Shown: positions 21,241-32,137, numbered from the stretch's first letter. The stretch is DNA of 64,000 nucleotides from Megalobrama amblycephala (GCF_018812025.1 NC_063061.1:33496640-33560639), one strand, 5' to 3'. Numbers and translations are program-made. Notes: generated by a model not told the origin, from the letters alone.

Positions 21241-22104
21241 GCATCCAAGCTTTATAATGGCTGTGAACAGGGGTCACGAAGGGTCCGTATTTAAGTTACA
21301 AAGAAAGTGTAACCTGGCGTTGTGTCAGTTACACTTTTTCCATAAGTTGAATAGGGAAGGCGTTGAACATTGTGTAAGCTTTTTGAACTTAGTTTTACCA
21401 GAAAGACTCAGGGAGGTAAGATAACGTGACAACGATATTTTATTAACAATCAGCAAGCAAAATATTGTAAGAAAGTTCTTTGGCGTAGACCCCGTCCGTA
21501 GATCAGATCCTAAAGGGTTGCGGACACTGCATTTCCTGCCCGAAGATGAAGGCAGGGGCGTAGCCGACCCCCTGGGAGATATGGACAGGGACCATCCTGG
21601 TGGTGGTGGGGAGGATGGAGGTGAAGGTTGGCGTCAGCTATATACTAAAACAAATAAATATTTTTATACACTTTTGTTCTTAAAAATTTGACTGCAATAA
21701 AATGTTTTCGTCCTGTTTGTGAAGCTAGCATACAAATGCATAAAGCAAGCCACAAAGATTTTGGCCTCTAATGGTTTAAATAAATAAATAATAAATAAAT
21801 AAATAATCATAAGATACCAGAGAATATAATTTTTGTATAAGGTACCACATGATAAATCATATCTGCTCTTTTGGTTTGATTATTTTTGAGTGTTTGATTG
21901 ATGGCATTATCTTTGTAAACCCATGTAATAGATGAATTGTACTTTAAATGAGTTTGTAAATATGTTTATTAAAACCAGGTGGTTAGGCATGAGGATTTTC
22001 TGTTGAATTCCAATTTACATATTAAAATTATATAGGGAACAATCAGATAACCATACTCACATTAGACGTTAGAATAAGATAAAACACTCTTCTCTCCGTA
22101 TGGT
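21241..22104. other. Intergenic, nothing recognised
   Basis: 21280-21650 is less AT-rich than its surroundings (a GGTGGTGGTGGGGAGGATGG patch) and may be a repeat fragment. 21775-21805 is an (AAAT)n tract. No gene. Confidence 0.4.
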
Positions 22105-22302
22105 TTTCACTCTCTCTCTCCTGGTCCTGAGTGCTTCAGAGCTCAGGGAACAGCCACAAGACAAAACAACTGGATGGAGAGGAAGAACTGTACAAGAAAA
22201 AGAGTAAAGTACTACTCAAAAATGAACAACAACAAAAAAGTCACAATACTGACCCCACCACTGCCAAAACCTGCCACCCAGACAATAACAGCACAGAGTC
22301 CA
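22105..22302 (-). pseudogene. Inverted receptor fragment (TM4-ICL3)
   Basis: Read on the minus strand, this matches type B genes from TM4 (VWVAGFGSGGVSIV region) through TM5 to the ICL3 purine tract. It is closest to the gene at 27307, including ACTTTACT...CTTGTACAGTTC. The orientation is opposite to the array. It lies about 460 bp upstream of the pseudogene start at 22759. A smaller inverted scrap sits in the equivalent place at 32138. Confidence 0.82.
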
Positions 22303-22482
22303 GCTGATCCTGAATGGCTTTGTTTTTCTTTTAATGAAGACATTTTTTCACTTATTGATTTGTACATATATGTGGAGATGAACTGATTGAAGACATTGGT
22401 ATCAATCTGCCATCTAAGTAGAGGTGTAACCGAAGTGCAATATCAATGCATCATTTGAAGCAAATATGATGTGACTGAATGC

Positions 22483-22732
22483 ATTTGCATGTAATTTTGC
22501 AATGCTTTAAGCCCAATGCCTGAAAAAGAATTGCAAGTGACAACCTGTGAACATAAAATATAATGTCTATACATTTTACCTATAGGTAAAACAGCCAAAT
22601 AAGTCAAATAGACCTGTTCTTTTTCTAATGTGTGTTGTTTAAAGTAGTTTTGATCAGGTTTGAACTGTGCAGTCTCAGAATGTTCTGGTGGACTAAATTT
22701 CCGTTGTATCTCTCAATAATAGATCACAGTTG
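22483..22732 (+). promoter_or_regulatory. Type B upstream block of the 22759 pseudogene
   Basis: Holds the octamer ATTTGCAT (22483-22490), a GTGTTGTTTAAAG box (22632-22644), a heat-shock-like motif whose first unit is degenerate (TCTCAGAATGTTC, 22673-22685) and the acceptor-like CTCTCAATAATAG. It is preserved although the gene behind it is destroyed. Confidence 0.5.
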
Positions 22733-23127
22733 TGTTTTTAACTGCAAACAGTGAAGAGATGAACATCTCCAGTGAGATCTTCCCTACTGATGGATCAAAC
22801 TCTTCTGATTATGTATTTTACAATGGAACTACGAAGGTGTCAGAGTCCCAGACTGTGGACTTCAACCTGCCGTGACGGATGAGACCGAACCTGAAGTGAG
22901 GACAGAGTGAGTCGTCGCCCCGGAGTTTGAACCACTAGGTGTGTCTGACCAGGTGCGTGAGCCTGTTACATCGTGTGCTGCCAAGGGAGCATTAGTGGAG
23001 TTCAGGGGCTGGGAGGAAGGCCCCACCCACAACCTCACTGTGGTGGATGGGATCGCTGTGGCAACTGGAAAACATTTTGGACTATTGGATGTGTTTGAGG
23101 AGGTAATTCCCCTGTTTCTCCTGTCCC

Positions 23128-23345
23128 CACTGGTTCTGTCCAGCCCTGAACTGTCTGTTTCTTCTGTGGTTCTGTCCAGCCCAGAACTGTCTGTTTCCTC
23201 TGTGGTTCCATCCAGCCCAGAACTGTCCGTTTCCCTGCTGGTTCCATCCAGCCCTGAACTGTTCGTTTCCCTGCTGGTTCTGAACTGTACATTTCCCTGC
23301 TAGTTCCATCCAGCCCTGAACTTTCTGTTTTCCCGCTAGTTCTGT
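23128..23345 (+). repeat. Tandem CCAGCCC(A/T)GAACTGTCTGTT array
   Basis: About six units of 33-48 bp, each with TTCC(A/G)TCCAGCCC and GAACT, sit inside the LTR element. Plus-strand translation reads SSPELSVSSVV-type repeats. They may code for a low-complexity stretch or simply be an array. Confidence 0.8.
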
Positions 23346-24123
23346 CCAGCCCAGTATCTCCTGTGATCCTTCCCAGCCTCCCTCTCCCACCTCCTCTAAC
23401 TGCCAGTTCCTCAGCCCTGCCTTTACTGGTACCCTTCTGTCCCTCTTCATCTCCTACACCCAGGTGTACGGATCTGGTTCTGTGCTTCAGGCCACCAGCT
23501 CCGCCTAATCCAGAGGATCCCCTGGCTCCGCCTCCAGCCTCTGAACCCAGCGCTCCACCGCGGCCTGTCGACTCCACCTTGGCTCCTCCCAGCCTCAGCT
23601 CCACCGGAAACCTTCAGCCTTATGACTCCACTGGGCTCCCTTGTCCCACAGGCTCCGCCTTGGTCAGACGTCGTCCTACCTGGTTCCACCTTCGTCCTCA
23701 GTCCCACCACCTCCGCCTCAGACTTCAGGTTCCCGTGTTCCACCTTGGATGCCTGTCGTCGCAGCTCCACCTCGGTCTTGAGTTCCAGCAGTGTCATGTG
23801 GGCTCTCCAGCATGCCAGCTCCACCTGGGTCTCCATCTCCAGTGGCGTCTCCATGGGCCGTCCCCAGAGTGGTGCCTCTCAAGTCTCCACCATGGCTCCT
23901 CCCGCCTTCGACTCCACCCTGGGGCCTTGTCATGGTTGGTCTCTGGACCGACATCTGGCTCCTCCTGCTCCAGGCTCCCCCTTGGCTCCTCCCACCCTCC
24001 ACTCCCCCATGGACTGTTCTATTTTTTGACTGTTTTTGTCCCTCTCCTCTCCTCCTCCAGAGCTCCCGCCCTCCTCAGTTGGACCTTGCATGGCGTGAGG
24101 ACACGCCTTTCCAGAGGGCGTAC

Positions 24124-24383
24124 TGTCAGAGTCCTCATGTTTCTGTGTTTCTCCTGTGACCTAGTTTCCCACTGTGTCTGATTATTTGATTCCATTCACC
24201 TGTTCTAGTAATTACCTAATTTGCTCCCTTGTTTGCTACATGTATTTAGTCCCTGTGTTCTCCCTCAGTCCGTTCTCATCAATGTTAGTTGTGTAAATGT
24301 GAGTATTCTGAGTTTTGTCATTGAATCCTGTTATTATTGTTCTCCTTCGTCTTCGTGCTTTTTCCACGACACATTACGTGACA
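24124..24383 (+). repeat. 3' LTR of the inserted element
   Basis: Starts TGTCAGAGTCC just after a purine-rich CCAGAGGGCG tract and ends ACGTGACA at the target duplication. It contains TATTTAGTCCCTGTG, a TATA-like box and start. Length 260 bp. Confidence 0.72.
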
Positions 24384-24409
24384 GAAGGAAATTGGTTTTG
24401 AAATGTTCT

Positions 24410-24737
24410 CTACGGAGCCCCGCACATGACATGCAAGAAAAAAAATTAAATCGTGCGCACGATTTACTAATTTGTTCCCTTGATTTACTAAATTGTGTGC
24501 ACAATTTACTAATTTGTTTGCTTGATTTACTAAATCGTGCACACGATTTACTAAAACGTGCGCACGATTTACTATTTCGTTCCCTCGATTTATAAATCAT
24601 GCGCATGATTTATAAATCAAGGGAACAAAATGGTAAATTGTGTGCACGTTTTAGTAAATCGAGGGAATGAATTAGTAAATCGTGTGCACGATTTAGCCCA
24701 CAATTTTTTCCTGCATGTCATGCCCGGGGCTCCGTAG
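24410..24737. mobile_element. Palindrome-rich MITE, target duplication TTCT
   Basis: Terminal inverted repeats CTACGGAGCCCCG(C/G)(A/G)CATGA continue for about 34 bp. TTCT lies at both borders (24406-24409, 24738-24741), exactly within a receptor codon frame. The interior is a chain of short perfect palindromes such as AAATCGTGCGCACGATTT and AATTGTGTGCACAATT, separated by TACTAATTTGTTCCCTTG-type spacers. No coding sequence. The superfamily is not identified. Confidence 0.85.
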
Positions 24738-25260
24738 TTCTCAGTTGTATGTATGATCACCGTTCTTCTAGGTTTTCCTACCAACTCCTATGTAATACAG
24801 CTTGTAGTAACAGGAACAGGGCATGGACTTGCAGCAGAGTTCTTTAGTCTGAACTGCTCTGTCTGTGATATGCTCTTAACCTCCTATAGAGTGATCTTCT
24901 CTATTATTGTCTGGGTGGCAACTCTGGGCTCTGGTGGGGTCAGTGTTGTGAGTTTTTTGTTTTTCATCTTTGAAATGTACTTTATTTTTTTGTTGGCACA
25001 GTTCTTCCTATTCCTCTCCATTCAGTTGTTCTGCTGTTTGGCTGTTCTCAGAGCTCTGAAGCAGTCAGGACCTGCAGAGAAGGGGAGAGAGAGGAGGAAA
25101 ACCACATGAAGAGAGCATTTACATATATTCCCTATGTAATTTTAATATAAGTTATTTGTAATACAATAGAAAATATCGATATACTCCTTGTTCTTGCTTA
25201 TGCAATTTTTTATTTTTTTATCTCGGATGGTTTGGTGCAATTAATTCTAATTGTATAGAT

Positions 25261-25651
25261 CTTCTGCCATTCAGCTACAACAAATAAATAGAAAGTTATG
25301 GAAATAGGTTGCATTGAGTAACTGAAGTTTTGCTTATGTTTATTTGAAGAGTTTGGTTCCAAAACGTGCTAAACGCCATTTAAAAATAAAAAATAAAAAA
25401 AATTGAGTTTCCACCAAAATCAGTATTGTATCTGGTCGGTATTGAAAAGTCATTTATTAATTTTGTGCAAAATGCGATATATCAGTCGTGTTATTCTGTC
25501 ATGTTTTCTCCCTTTATTTCCAAAACGCGACAAATGCAGTCTCATTTCTCTACAGAATGTTATGTATCCGCTCAACCAATCACAGCGCACCATTCCACTC
25601 ACTGTAAACAGTAATGGCGGCGCTCACTGTAAACAGTAATGGCGGCACGTC
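25261..25651. other. Intergenic, no gene
   Basis: AT-rich flank of the pseudogene. A short direct repeat CTCACTGTAAACAGTAATGGCGG occurs about twice near 25598-25645. Confidence 0.45.
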
Positions 25652-26488
25652 GACCGTTACGACTGCGGTCACGCCCACTGAGTGGCAAAAGACTGAAGGG
25701 GCTTGCACACCGGACGCGAAGCTCAGCGCCTCGCCACGTCTTTAAAATTCGAACGCATTGTTTTCTATGAGTGTACGCACACCGGCGGCGACATTCGGCG
25801 CATGTCCGCGGCGCCCAGCTACGACTCAGAAAAAAATATAAAACAATGCGTTCGAATTTGAAAGACGTGTCGCGGCGCGGCGCTGAGCTTCGCGTCCGGT
25901 GTGCGAGCCCCTTGAGCGGCAGCATTGGTTTTCAGCGTGAATGTCGTGAAAAACACACAAAATAGCCTACATCCAAAACGGGAAAGAGCTTTGTGATTGA
26001 CTGTACAAATAGCTTTGATACAAAATCTGAGGTAGGCCTATATATTTAAAAACTGCAGAAAGCAACGACTCCAGGCAGAGAAACGTGGATTTATCATTTT
26101 GTGTCAAATTGTTGGATTTTGAGGTAAAATCATACGGTATATATTGTATTGTTATATATTGTGTTGACAACTGATCAATTAAATATTTTCCATCTTATAT
26201 TCTGCATAATTGGGTGTTTTTCAATAAACAACAACACTGACAAAAACTATAAAACTATGTAGCCTATGTTTTAGGGCTGGACAATATGACGATATAACAT
26301 TGATATAAGTGATTACAAGGATTTAAACCTACCTATATTGTAGTTATATAAAATATTCACAGGCAGATTTGCTTTATGTAGGCCTATTTCCCCGCCGTAG
26401 AAATCAGGCACATAAATCAGGAAACACGACTCCTGGCTGCATGTAAATATCCATGGATTAGGTTTATTTGACAAGTTGTAAGGAACAC
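25652..26488. mobile_element. Second copy of the 6932 element, truncated and interrupted
   Basis: Matches 6957-7600 from CGTCGACCGTTACGACTGCG to GACAAGTTGTAAGGAACAC in the same orientation, lacking both terminal repeats. A 216-bp MITE is inserted at AAAAGACTGA. Confidence 0.82.
25697..25912. mobile_element. Harbinger-like MITE, 3-bp target duplication TGA
   Basis: The ends AGGGGCTTGCACACCGGACG and its complement (CGTCCGGTGTGCGAGCCCCT) form inverted repeats of about 35 bp. TGA flanks both sides (25694-25696, 25913-25915). The uninterrupted copy at 7 kb reads AAAAGACTGAGCGGCAG, proving the empty site. A 3-bp duplication with GGGGC-type ends fits PIF/Harbinger. Confidence 0.82.
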
Positions 26489-26996
26489 ATTCAATTCACA
26501 TTCAAACTCTTCATTTGTTAATTACAAATCAAAACATTTTTGACATATTTTTGGGGGATAAAGAAATGTAATGTTAACCAACTATTTTTTATGCTAGGTT
26601 AATTAAACGTTATAATAGATTAATAGGTATTTAATAGTTAATAGTCACGATTCACATCTGAAATCACATCTGTTGTTTTAGCATGATTTATAGCTGAGCA
26701 TAATAGAGGACTATCAGTTTTCAGTATTTTGAATGAGTTAGTTGGATGGTTATTGAAAGCAGGTGGTTTATTTTGTGCATGAGAGGAGTTTTTATTACCA
26801 CCAGTCCAGCTGATCCTGAATGACTTTGTCCTCTTTGACTGTTTTTTTTTTTTTTTTTTTTTGCTTATTTACTTGCAATTATGTATAGAGATAAACTGAT
26901 TCAAGATCATTTTTTATCTTGTTGTGACACCCTTACATGACACAGCTGGTCTTTTGAAGCAAATATGAACTGAAATATGATATAATCACATAACGT
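26489..26996. other. Duplicon flank, no gene
   Basis: Upstream part of the type B unit. It contains GTCCAGCTGATCCTGAATGACTTTG (also at 22299) and a T19 tract near 26841. No gene. Confidence 0.5.
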
Positions 26997-27270
26997 ATTT
27001 GCATGGAATTTTGCAATGCTTCAGGGCCTGATAGAAATAAGTAAGTTTCATCTCATTAACAGATCAACTTGGAAGGCAGACAGTCCAGCTATAAGTGACT
27101 AAGTCTAGCTATACGTGACTATAGATATAATTTTGTTCACTAATATTTAGGTAAAATAACCAAGTAATAACAGAACTGTTCTCTTTTTCTAATGTGTGCT
27201 ATTTAAAGTAGTTTTGATCAAGTTTACTCTGTACAGTTCCAGAATGTTCACTTGTGTCTCTCATTCATAG
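26997..27270 (+). promoter_or_regulatory. Type B upstream block of the 27307 gene
   Basis: Octamer ATTTGCAT (26997-27004), GGAAGGCAGACAGTCCAGCT (about 27070-27089), CTATTTAAAG (about 27209-27218), heat-shock-like TTCCAGAATGTTC (27237-27249), and the acceptor-like CTCTCATTCATAG ending at 27270. The GGTGGACTAA that usually follows the heat-shock motif is missing here. Confidence 0.58.
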
Positions 27271-27306
27271 ATCTCAGTTGTGTTTTTGACTGCAAACAGT
27301 GAAGAG

Positions 27307-28164
27307 ATGAACATCTCCAGTGAGATCTTCCCCACTGATGGATCAAACTCTTCTGATCACTTCTTTTTCAACACCACTGAGGAGAAGATTGTTTTTGAAA
27401 CATCCTCACTTGTAGGTATAATCACCGTTCTGTTGGGCTTTCCTACCAACTCCTATGTGATTTGGCTTATAATAACAGGAACAGGCAATGGACTTGCAGC
27501 AGAGTTCTTCAGTCTCAACCTCGCTGTCTGTGAGATCCTTATATCTATGCAACCTCCCTTGGTTCTTATTGGCTATAAAGTTGGAGATCTCTGGATTCTT
27601 ACGTGTTTCCTAGAAGCACTTGCCATGACTGGACGTCCTCTGTTTCAGTGTCTGATCTGTGTTGAGCGTTACCTGGCAGTGGTTCATCCTGTAACCTTTC
27701 TGAAGTACAAACCTCTCAGATATAGAGTGATCTGCTCTTTTATTGTCTGGGTGGCAGGTTTTGGCTCTGGTGGGGTCAGTATTGTGACTTTATGGTTCCT
27801 TCTCTCAGAGTTGTACTTTACTTTTTTTCTTGTACAGTTCATCCTCTTCCTCTCCATTCAGTTGTTCTGTTATGTGGCTGTTCTCAGAGCTCTGAAGCAG
27901 TCAGGGCCAGGAGAGAGAGGAAGAGAGAGAGAGGAGGAAAACCACATGAAGAGAAGAGCGTTTTATCTCATTTTAATAACTACTGTGACCATGGTAATCA
28001 TATATATTCCCTTTATAATTTTAATATATTTTATTTGGAGTACAGCAGAAACTCCTGATGCACTCCTTGTTTCTGCTTATGTATTTTTTACCTTATCTGG
28101 TTTAGTGCAGCCTCTTCTCTTTCTCTACCGGGTGGGGAAACTACCCTTCATAAATTTTCAATAA
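27307..28164 (+). CDS. Rhodopsin-like GPCR, type B, intact (285 aa)
   Basis: Complete seven-transmembrane receptor. The ATG at 27307 (MNISSEIFPTDGSNSS) is preferred over an in-frame GTG 27 bp upstream. The N-terminus has the sequons NIS, NSS and NTT. TM1 has GFPTNSYVIW with Asn1.50, TM2 NLAVCE (Glu2.50), and TM3 CVERY followed by HPVTFLKYKPLRYRV. TM4 is VWVAGFGSGG; ICL3 is GPGERGREREEE. TM6 keeps its Pro (YIPFII). TM7 is LVQPLLFLYR without NPxxY, and the short tail is LPFINFQ with no Cys. It is the closest intact relative of the pseudogene at 22759 and of the inverted fragment at 22105. Ligand unknown. Confidence 0.88.
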   Translation: MNISSEIFPTDGSNSSDHFFFNTTEEKIVFETSSLVGIITVLLGFPTNSYVIWLIITGTGNGLAAEFFSLNLAVCEILISMQPPLVLIGYKVGDLWILTCFLEALAMTGRPLFQCLICVERYLAVVHPVTFLKYKPLRYRVICSFIVWVAGFGSGGVSIVTLWFLLSELYFTFFLVQFILFLSIQLFCYVAVLRALKQSGPGERGREREEENHMKRRAFYLILITTVTMVIIYIPFIILIYFIWSTAETPDALLVSAYVFFTLSGLVQPLLFLYRVGKLPFINFQ

Positions 28165-28540
28165 TTCCACTTTATATACCTGTAATGAGATCTCTATAAT
28201 TCACCATCTGCCATGCTGCTACAATACTGAAATAGACACTTAACTATTTACTAAAATTCAAAACTTACATTGAAAAATGTATTACAAGAACTATGCACTA
28301 TACTTTGTTATGCATAGTTTTGCTAATGCTTCTTATGTTAATTGCAAATTAAAACATTAATGGGCAAAAAAAAACATATATGGATGTTTTTTATGTTGAT
28401 ATTTAAATGTACAAAAGTAAATGGTACAGTTCTCATATTGTTGATTTAAGCTTGCTTTGTCGCTGAACAAACCAGTGCACTTTTTCTTATAGTTCAGTGT
28501 GTTTTAAAATGTCCTGGAAACATACAAACGCAACAAGATA
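28165..28540. other. 3' flank, no gene
   Basis: AT-rich flank between the receptor stop and the Tc1 element. No clear AATAAA in the conserved context. Confidence 0.4.
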
Positions 28541-29785
28541 CACTATATTGCCAAAAGTATTGGGACACCCCTCCAAATCATTGAATTCAGGTTTTCCAAT
28601 CACTCACTTCCATGGCCACAGGTGTATAAAATCAAGCACCTAGGCATGCAGACTGCTTCTACAAACATTTGTGAAAGAATGGGTCGCTCTCAGGAGCTCA
28701 GTGAATTCAATCATGATACTGTGATAGGTTGCCACCTGTGCAATAAGTCCATCTATGAAATTTTCTCACTACTAAATAATCCATGGTCAACTGTTAGTGG
28801 TATCATAACAAAGTGGAAGCAATTGGGAACAACAGTCACAAAGTGGTAGGCCACGTAAAAATCACAGAGCGGGGTCAGCGCATGCTGAGGCACACAGTGC
28901 GCAGAAGTCACCAACTTTCTGCAGAGTCAATAGCTACAGACCTCCAAACTTCGTGTGGCCTTCAGATTAGCTCAAGAACAGTGCGTAGAGAGCTTTGTGG
29001 AATGGGTTTCCATGGCCGAGCAGCTGCATCCAAGCCTTACATCACCAAGTGCAATGCAAAGCGTCGGATGCAGTGGTGTAAAGCACACCACCACTGGACT
29101 CTAGAACAGTGGAAACGTGTTCTCTGGAGTGACCAATCATGCTTCTCTGTCTGGTAATCCGATGGATGAGTCTGGGTTTGGTGGTTGCCAGGAGAACGGT
29201 ACCTGCCTGACTGCCTTGTGCCAAGTGTAAAGTTTAGTGGAGGGGTGATTATGGTGTGTTGTTGTTTTTCAGGGTTTGGGCTTGGCCCCTTAGTTCCAGT
29301 GAAAGGAACTCTTAATGCTTCAGCATACCAAGATATTTTGGACAATTTCATGCTCCCAACTTTGTGGGAACAGTTTGGGGATGGCCCCTTCCTGTTCCAA
29401 CATGACTGTGCACCAGTGCACAAAGCAAAGGTCCATAAAGACATGGATGAGCAAGTTTGGTGTGGAGGAACTTGACTGGCCTGCACAGAGTCCTGACCTC
29501 AACCTGATAGAACAACTTTGGGGTGAATTAGAGCGGAGACTGTGAGCCAGGCCTTCTCGCCAACATCACTGCCTGACCTCACAAATGCGCTTCTAGAAGA
29601 ATGGTCAAAAATCCCCATAAACACACTCCTAAACCTTGTGGAAAGCCTTCCCAGAAGAGTTGAAGCTGTTATAGCTGCAAAAGGTGGGCCAACTCCATAT
29701 TAAACCCTATGGATTAAGAATGGGATGTCATTAAAGTTAATGTGCACGTAAAGGCAGGTGTCCTAAAACTTTTGGCAATATAGTG
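28541..29785 (+). mobile_element. Tc1-like transposon, inactive
   Basis: The ends CACTATATTGCCAAAAGTAT (left) and its complement (right) are flanked by the TA target (28539-28540, 29786-29787). The 1.25-kb body holds a broken Tc1 transposase in the same orientation. Confidence 0.92.
28678..29545 (+). pseudogene. Tc1 transposase remnant
   Basis: The paired-like N-terminal domain reads SQELSEFNHDTVIGCHL and STVSGIITKWKQLGTT. Then come the TVRRELCGMGFHGR region and the start of the catalytic domain at LEQWKRVLWSDQSCF. A stop follows at about 29155 (TAA), then frameshifts at about 29180 and 29470. The [12 protein letters not shown] and SPDLNLIEQLWGELE motifs (second and third acidic residues) come in different frames. 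No functional transposase can be made from this copy. Confidence 0.88.
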
Positions 29786-30120
29786 TACTTATAATTTAAA
29801 GCAGTTGAACCAAAAATTTCCCAGTTGAAAAAGTAGTTATACACTACAAGTTAACAAAAAGTAGCTACAAACACTGAAGCTAGTTAAAGGTCCATACAAT
29901 TTTAAGTATATCTCTGTCAGATTATATGCTGTTTTTATTTTACAAAATCAGAACATCATTTATTTAGACTGGCTGATGGAGCAAGTCACTTTAATCAGTC
30001 ACCATTTTTATCACATTTTAACTTTTCTCTAGTAAACCTACATATTCACATTCCAGTTAACTCCATATATAATGATATTGAAGTGAGTTTACTATGACTA
30101 CTAAAAAAAAGTTCCTTTAA

Positions 30121-30796
30121 AGGTCCCGTTCTTCGTGATCCCATGTTTCAAACTTTAGTTAGTGTGTAATGTTGTTGTTAGAGTATAAATAAAATCTGTA
30201 AAATTTTAAAGCTCAAAGTTCAATGCCAAGCGAGATATTTTATTTAACAGAAGTCGCCTACATCGAACGGCCAGTTTGGACTACATCCCTCTACTTCCTT
30301 CTTTAATGACGTCACTAAAACAGTTTTTTGACTAACCTCCGCCCACAGGAATGCACAAGAGTTGCGTTTGTAGAGTGTGTTTGTCGCCATGTCGTCGAAA
30401 CACTGTTATTTTCATCCCGCAGTCCAATCACCGGGTCTGATTCCGGCTCAAATTGATAGGGTAAAATTAAAGACATGTTTACAATAACACTGAGCGCATG
30501 CATCTCCACGTTATGGTAAGAGGCGTGACCTTTCTGGGCAAGGTTCGCTAAACTGCTGTCGAATCACAACACAGGAACCGCTGGCACAATCAGAACTCGT
30601 TACATATTTCTGAAGGAGGGACTTCATAGAACAAGGAAGTCATCAGCCCGTTTTTATGACAGTGGAAACAGCGGTATACAGATAAGTAAATTATGTGAAA
30701 AATACTGTGTTTTTTTACACGCGAAACATGAACACATGTTATATTGCACACTATAAACACAATCAAAGCTTCAAAAAACCAAGAAAAACGGGACCT
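30121..30796. mobile_element. TTAA-flanked MITE (AGGTCCCGTT ends)
   Basis: TTAA lies at both borders (30117-30120, 30797-30800). The left end AGGTCCCGTTCTTCGTG pairs with the right AAAAACGGGACCT. There is no transposase. It includes GACGTCAC and a GC-richer centre. Confidence 0.82.
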
Positions 30797-30848
30797 TTAA
30801 GGCAAGTCATTTCACCCGGCGGCCATCTTTGAAATGCCTCTCGGGCAG

Positions 30849-31163
30849 CTATCCACCTTATTTTTCAGGTAAGAATGGGCGTGGCCATTTGCAATTTTAA
30901 TGTGTCAGACTTCCGGTGTCATTTGCTTGCAGTTATTTTTAGCTCTACAAAACAGGTCATTATGCTGCTTAATATTGCAAACTGGTATTTCTTACCTTAT
31001 TATTTTAATGTATTGTCTTAATTATAAACATGCTGGTTTTTAGCCAGACAGTTTTACAGTGTACTGCATTTTCTCATTATTTCCCTATAGAGGCTAATAA
31101 ATCGGAAGTCTTGCACATTCACAGAAAACACCTTACTTTCGTGTTGAAAAATAAGGTGGATAG
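30849..31163. mobile_element. 315-bp MITE with CTATCCACCTTATTTTTCA ends
   Basis: A perfect 19-bp inverted repeat, CTATCCACCTTATTTTTCA, bounds the segment. No coding sequence; superfamily unclear. Confidence 0.8.
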
Positions 31164-31569
31164 ACTCCATTTCAGTTAGTAAACATTGTAACGTTTTTTG
31201 TTTTTTTTTTGTGGGCAGAGCTTAGGTGGAGGCAGAACGATTCCTCTGACCACTTCACTAACACTATAGCTAGCAAGTTTTGTTAGCTCGAGAAAGTCCA
31301 ATTTTATCTAAATATGTAAGGTTGCTCACTGTCCAGGACCGCGATTGTTATTTGAAAGAGTTAACTTCAACAGATAGAACCAGATTGGCCGACCCGTAAA
31401 TGTGCACTCAATGGATGGATGATCTAAAAGATTATGGCACCACTTATGGCAACTTTAAGACAGCACAAACAGTTTCCTTTATGTTTAATCTCTGGTCATT
31501 AGCTAGCATTTAGCTAACTGCTAGTTGTACGACTAACAAAGTTAGCTAGCTTATGTGCTAAAAAAGTTA

Positions 31570-32120
31570 GCATTAAATGAGAAATCACTTAACTTGTTCC
31601 TCAATTTCTGATTAGGTGGGCATGAATGAGAAATCTTTAGACATTCAACCAAACCATAACCCATACCAACTAAAGACAATAGTTTAATCTTACCTTATAT
31701 GAAGTGTGCGCTGCAAACGCAAGCACTTTTGATGATCGTTTCTGTCCAGTATGCTCTTTTTATTGGGTTTAAGCACAGGTGTCATCTGTTTTATCTGGCA
31801 CCTGACAATACAATAAGATGACATTTTAAGCTCTATATATAAATAAGCTGAAATAATGATTCAACAGAATCAAATACTAGGTTTAACACCCTTGGAGCCC
31901 ACAGTAGATTTGTCTTTAAAAAAATCAATTTCCCTATGGAGAAAATAAGTTGAGTTTTTACTTCCGGGACCCGACTGTTGCACTCTATTGCACATTGCAC
32001 TTTCTCCCATTCATAAGTAATATGAAAGCTTTGTATATCTAAAGAAAAGGTCTTCAACCCTGCTCCTGGGGACCCATTGTTCTGCAAATTTATATTCTCT
32101 GACCTAAAGTATTTACTATA
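31570..32120 (+). repeat. Duplicon copy 1 (far upstream flank of the 32881 gene)
   Basis: Near-copy of 39820-40500. Shared stretches include GAAGTGTGCGCTGCAAA, CAAGCACTTTTGATGATC, TCTGTCCAGTATGCTC and AAAGGTCTTCAACCCTG. With the genes that follow (32881 and 41086), it shows that a unit of over 2 kb was duplicated. Confidence 0.85.
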
Positions 32121-32137
32121 TAGAGCAGCAAGCTCTT

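Larger units (their letters stand above)
22838..24383 (+). mobile_element. Internally deleted LTR retrotransposon, 5-bp target duplication GAAGG
   Basis: The insert begins TGTCAGAGTCC and ends GTGACA, flanked by GAAGG on both sides (22833-22837, 24384-24388). Its last 260 bp look like an LTR. The first 11 bp match that LTR's start, then the 5' LTR is missing. The interior (23100-24060) is C-rich, with tandem CCAGCCCAGAACTGTCTGTT units at 23130-23345 and a Pro/Ser-rich open frame on the plus strand. No protease, reverse transcriptase or integrase is seen. It may be the Pro-rich spacer of a larger element; it is non-autonomous. Confidence 0.75.
22759..25260 (+). pseudogene. Type B receptor split by two insertions and two deletions
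   Basis: The N-terminus MNISSEIFPTDGSNSSDY is at 22759-22837. An LTR element interrupts it after GAAGG; the receptor resumes at 24384, is interrupted again at 24410 by a MITE, and resumes at 24738 (ITVLLGFPTNSYVIQL). TM2 to ICL2 are deleted: CDMLLTSYRVIF joins TM2 directly to the start of TM4. A second deletion removes the start of TM6 after CACATGAAGAGA, and the remaining TM6-TM7 is degenerate to about 25260. The TM5-ICL3 part is well kept. This is a dead gene with exact target duplications at both insertions. Confidence 0.9.

Noticed and set aside
23128..23345. CRISPR-like array
   Set aside because: Units are directly adjacent with variable length and no unique spacers, inside a eukaryotic LTR element.
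23363..24181. 272-codon Pro/Ser-rich frame, with long frames on the opposite strand, as a host gene
   Set aside because: It lies wholly within an LTR-bounded insertion with a 5-bp target duplication. Several overlapping frames on both strands reflect GC-rich, stop-poor sequence. It might be part of the element, not a host gene.
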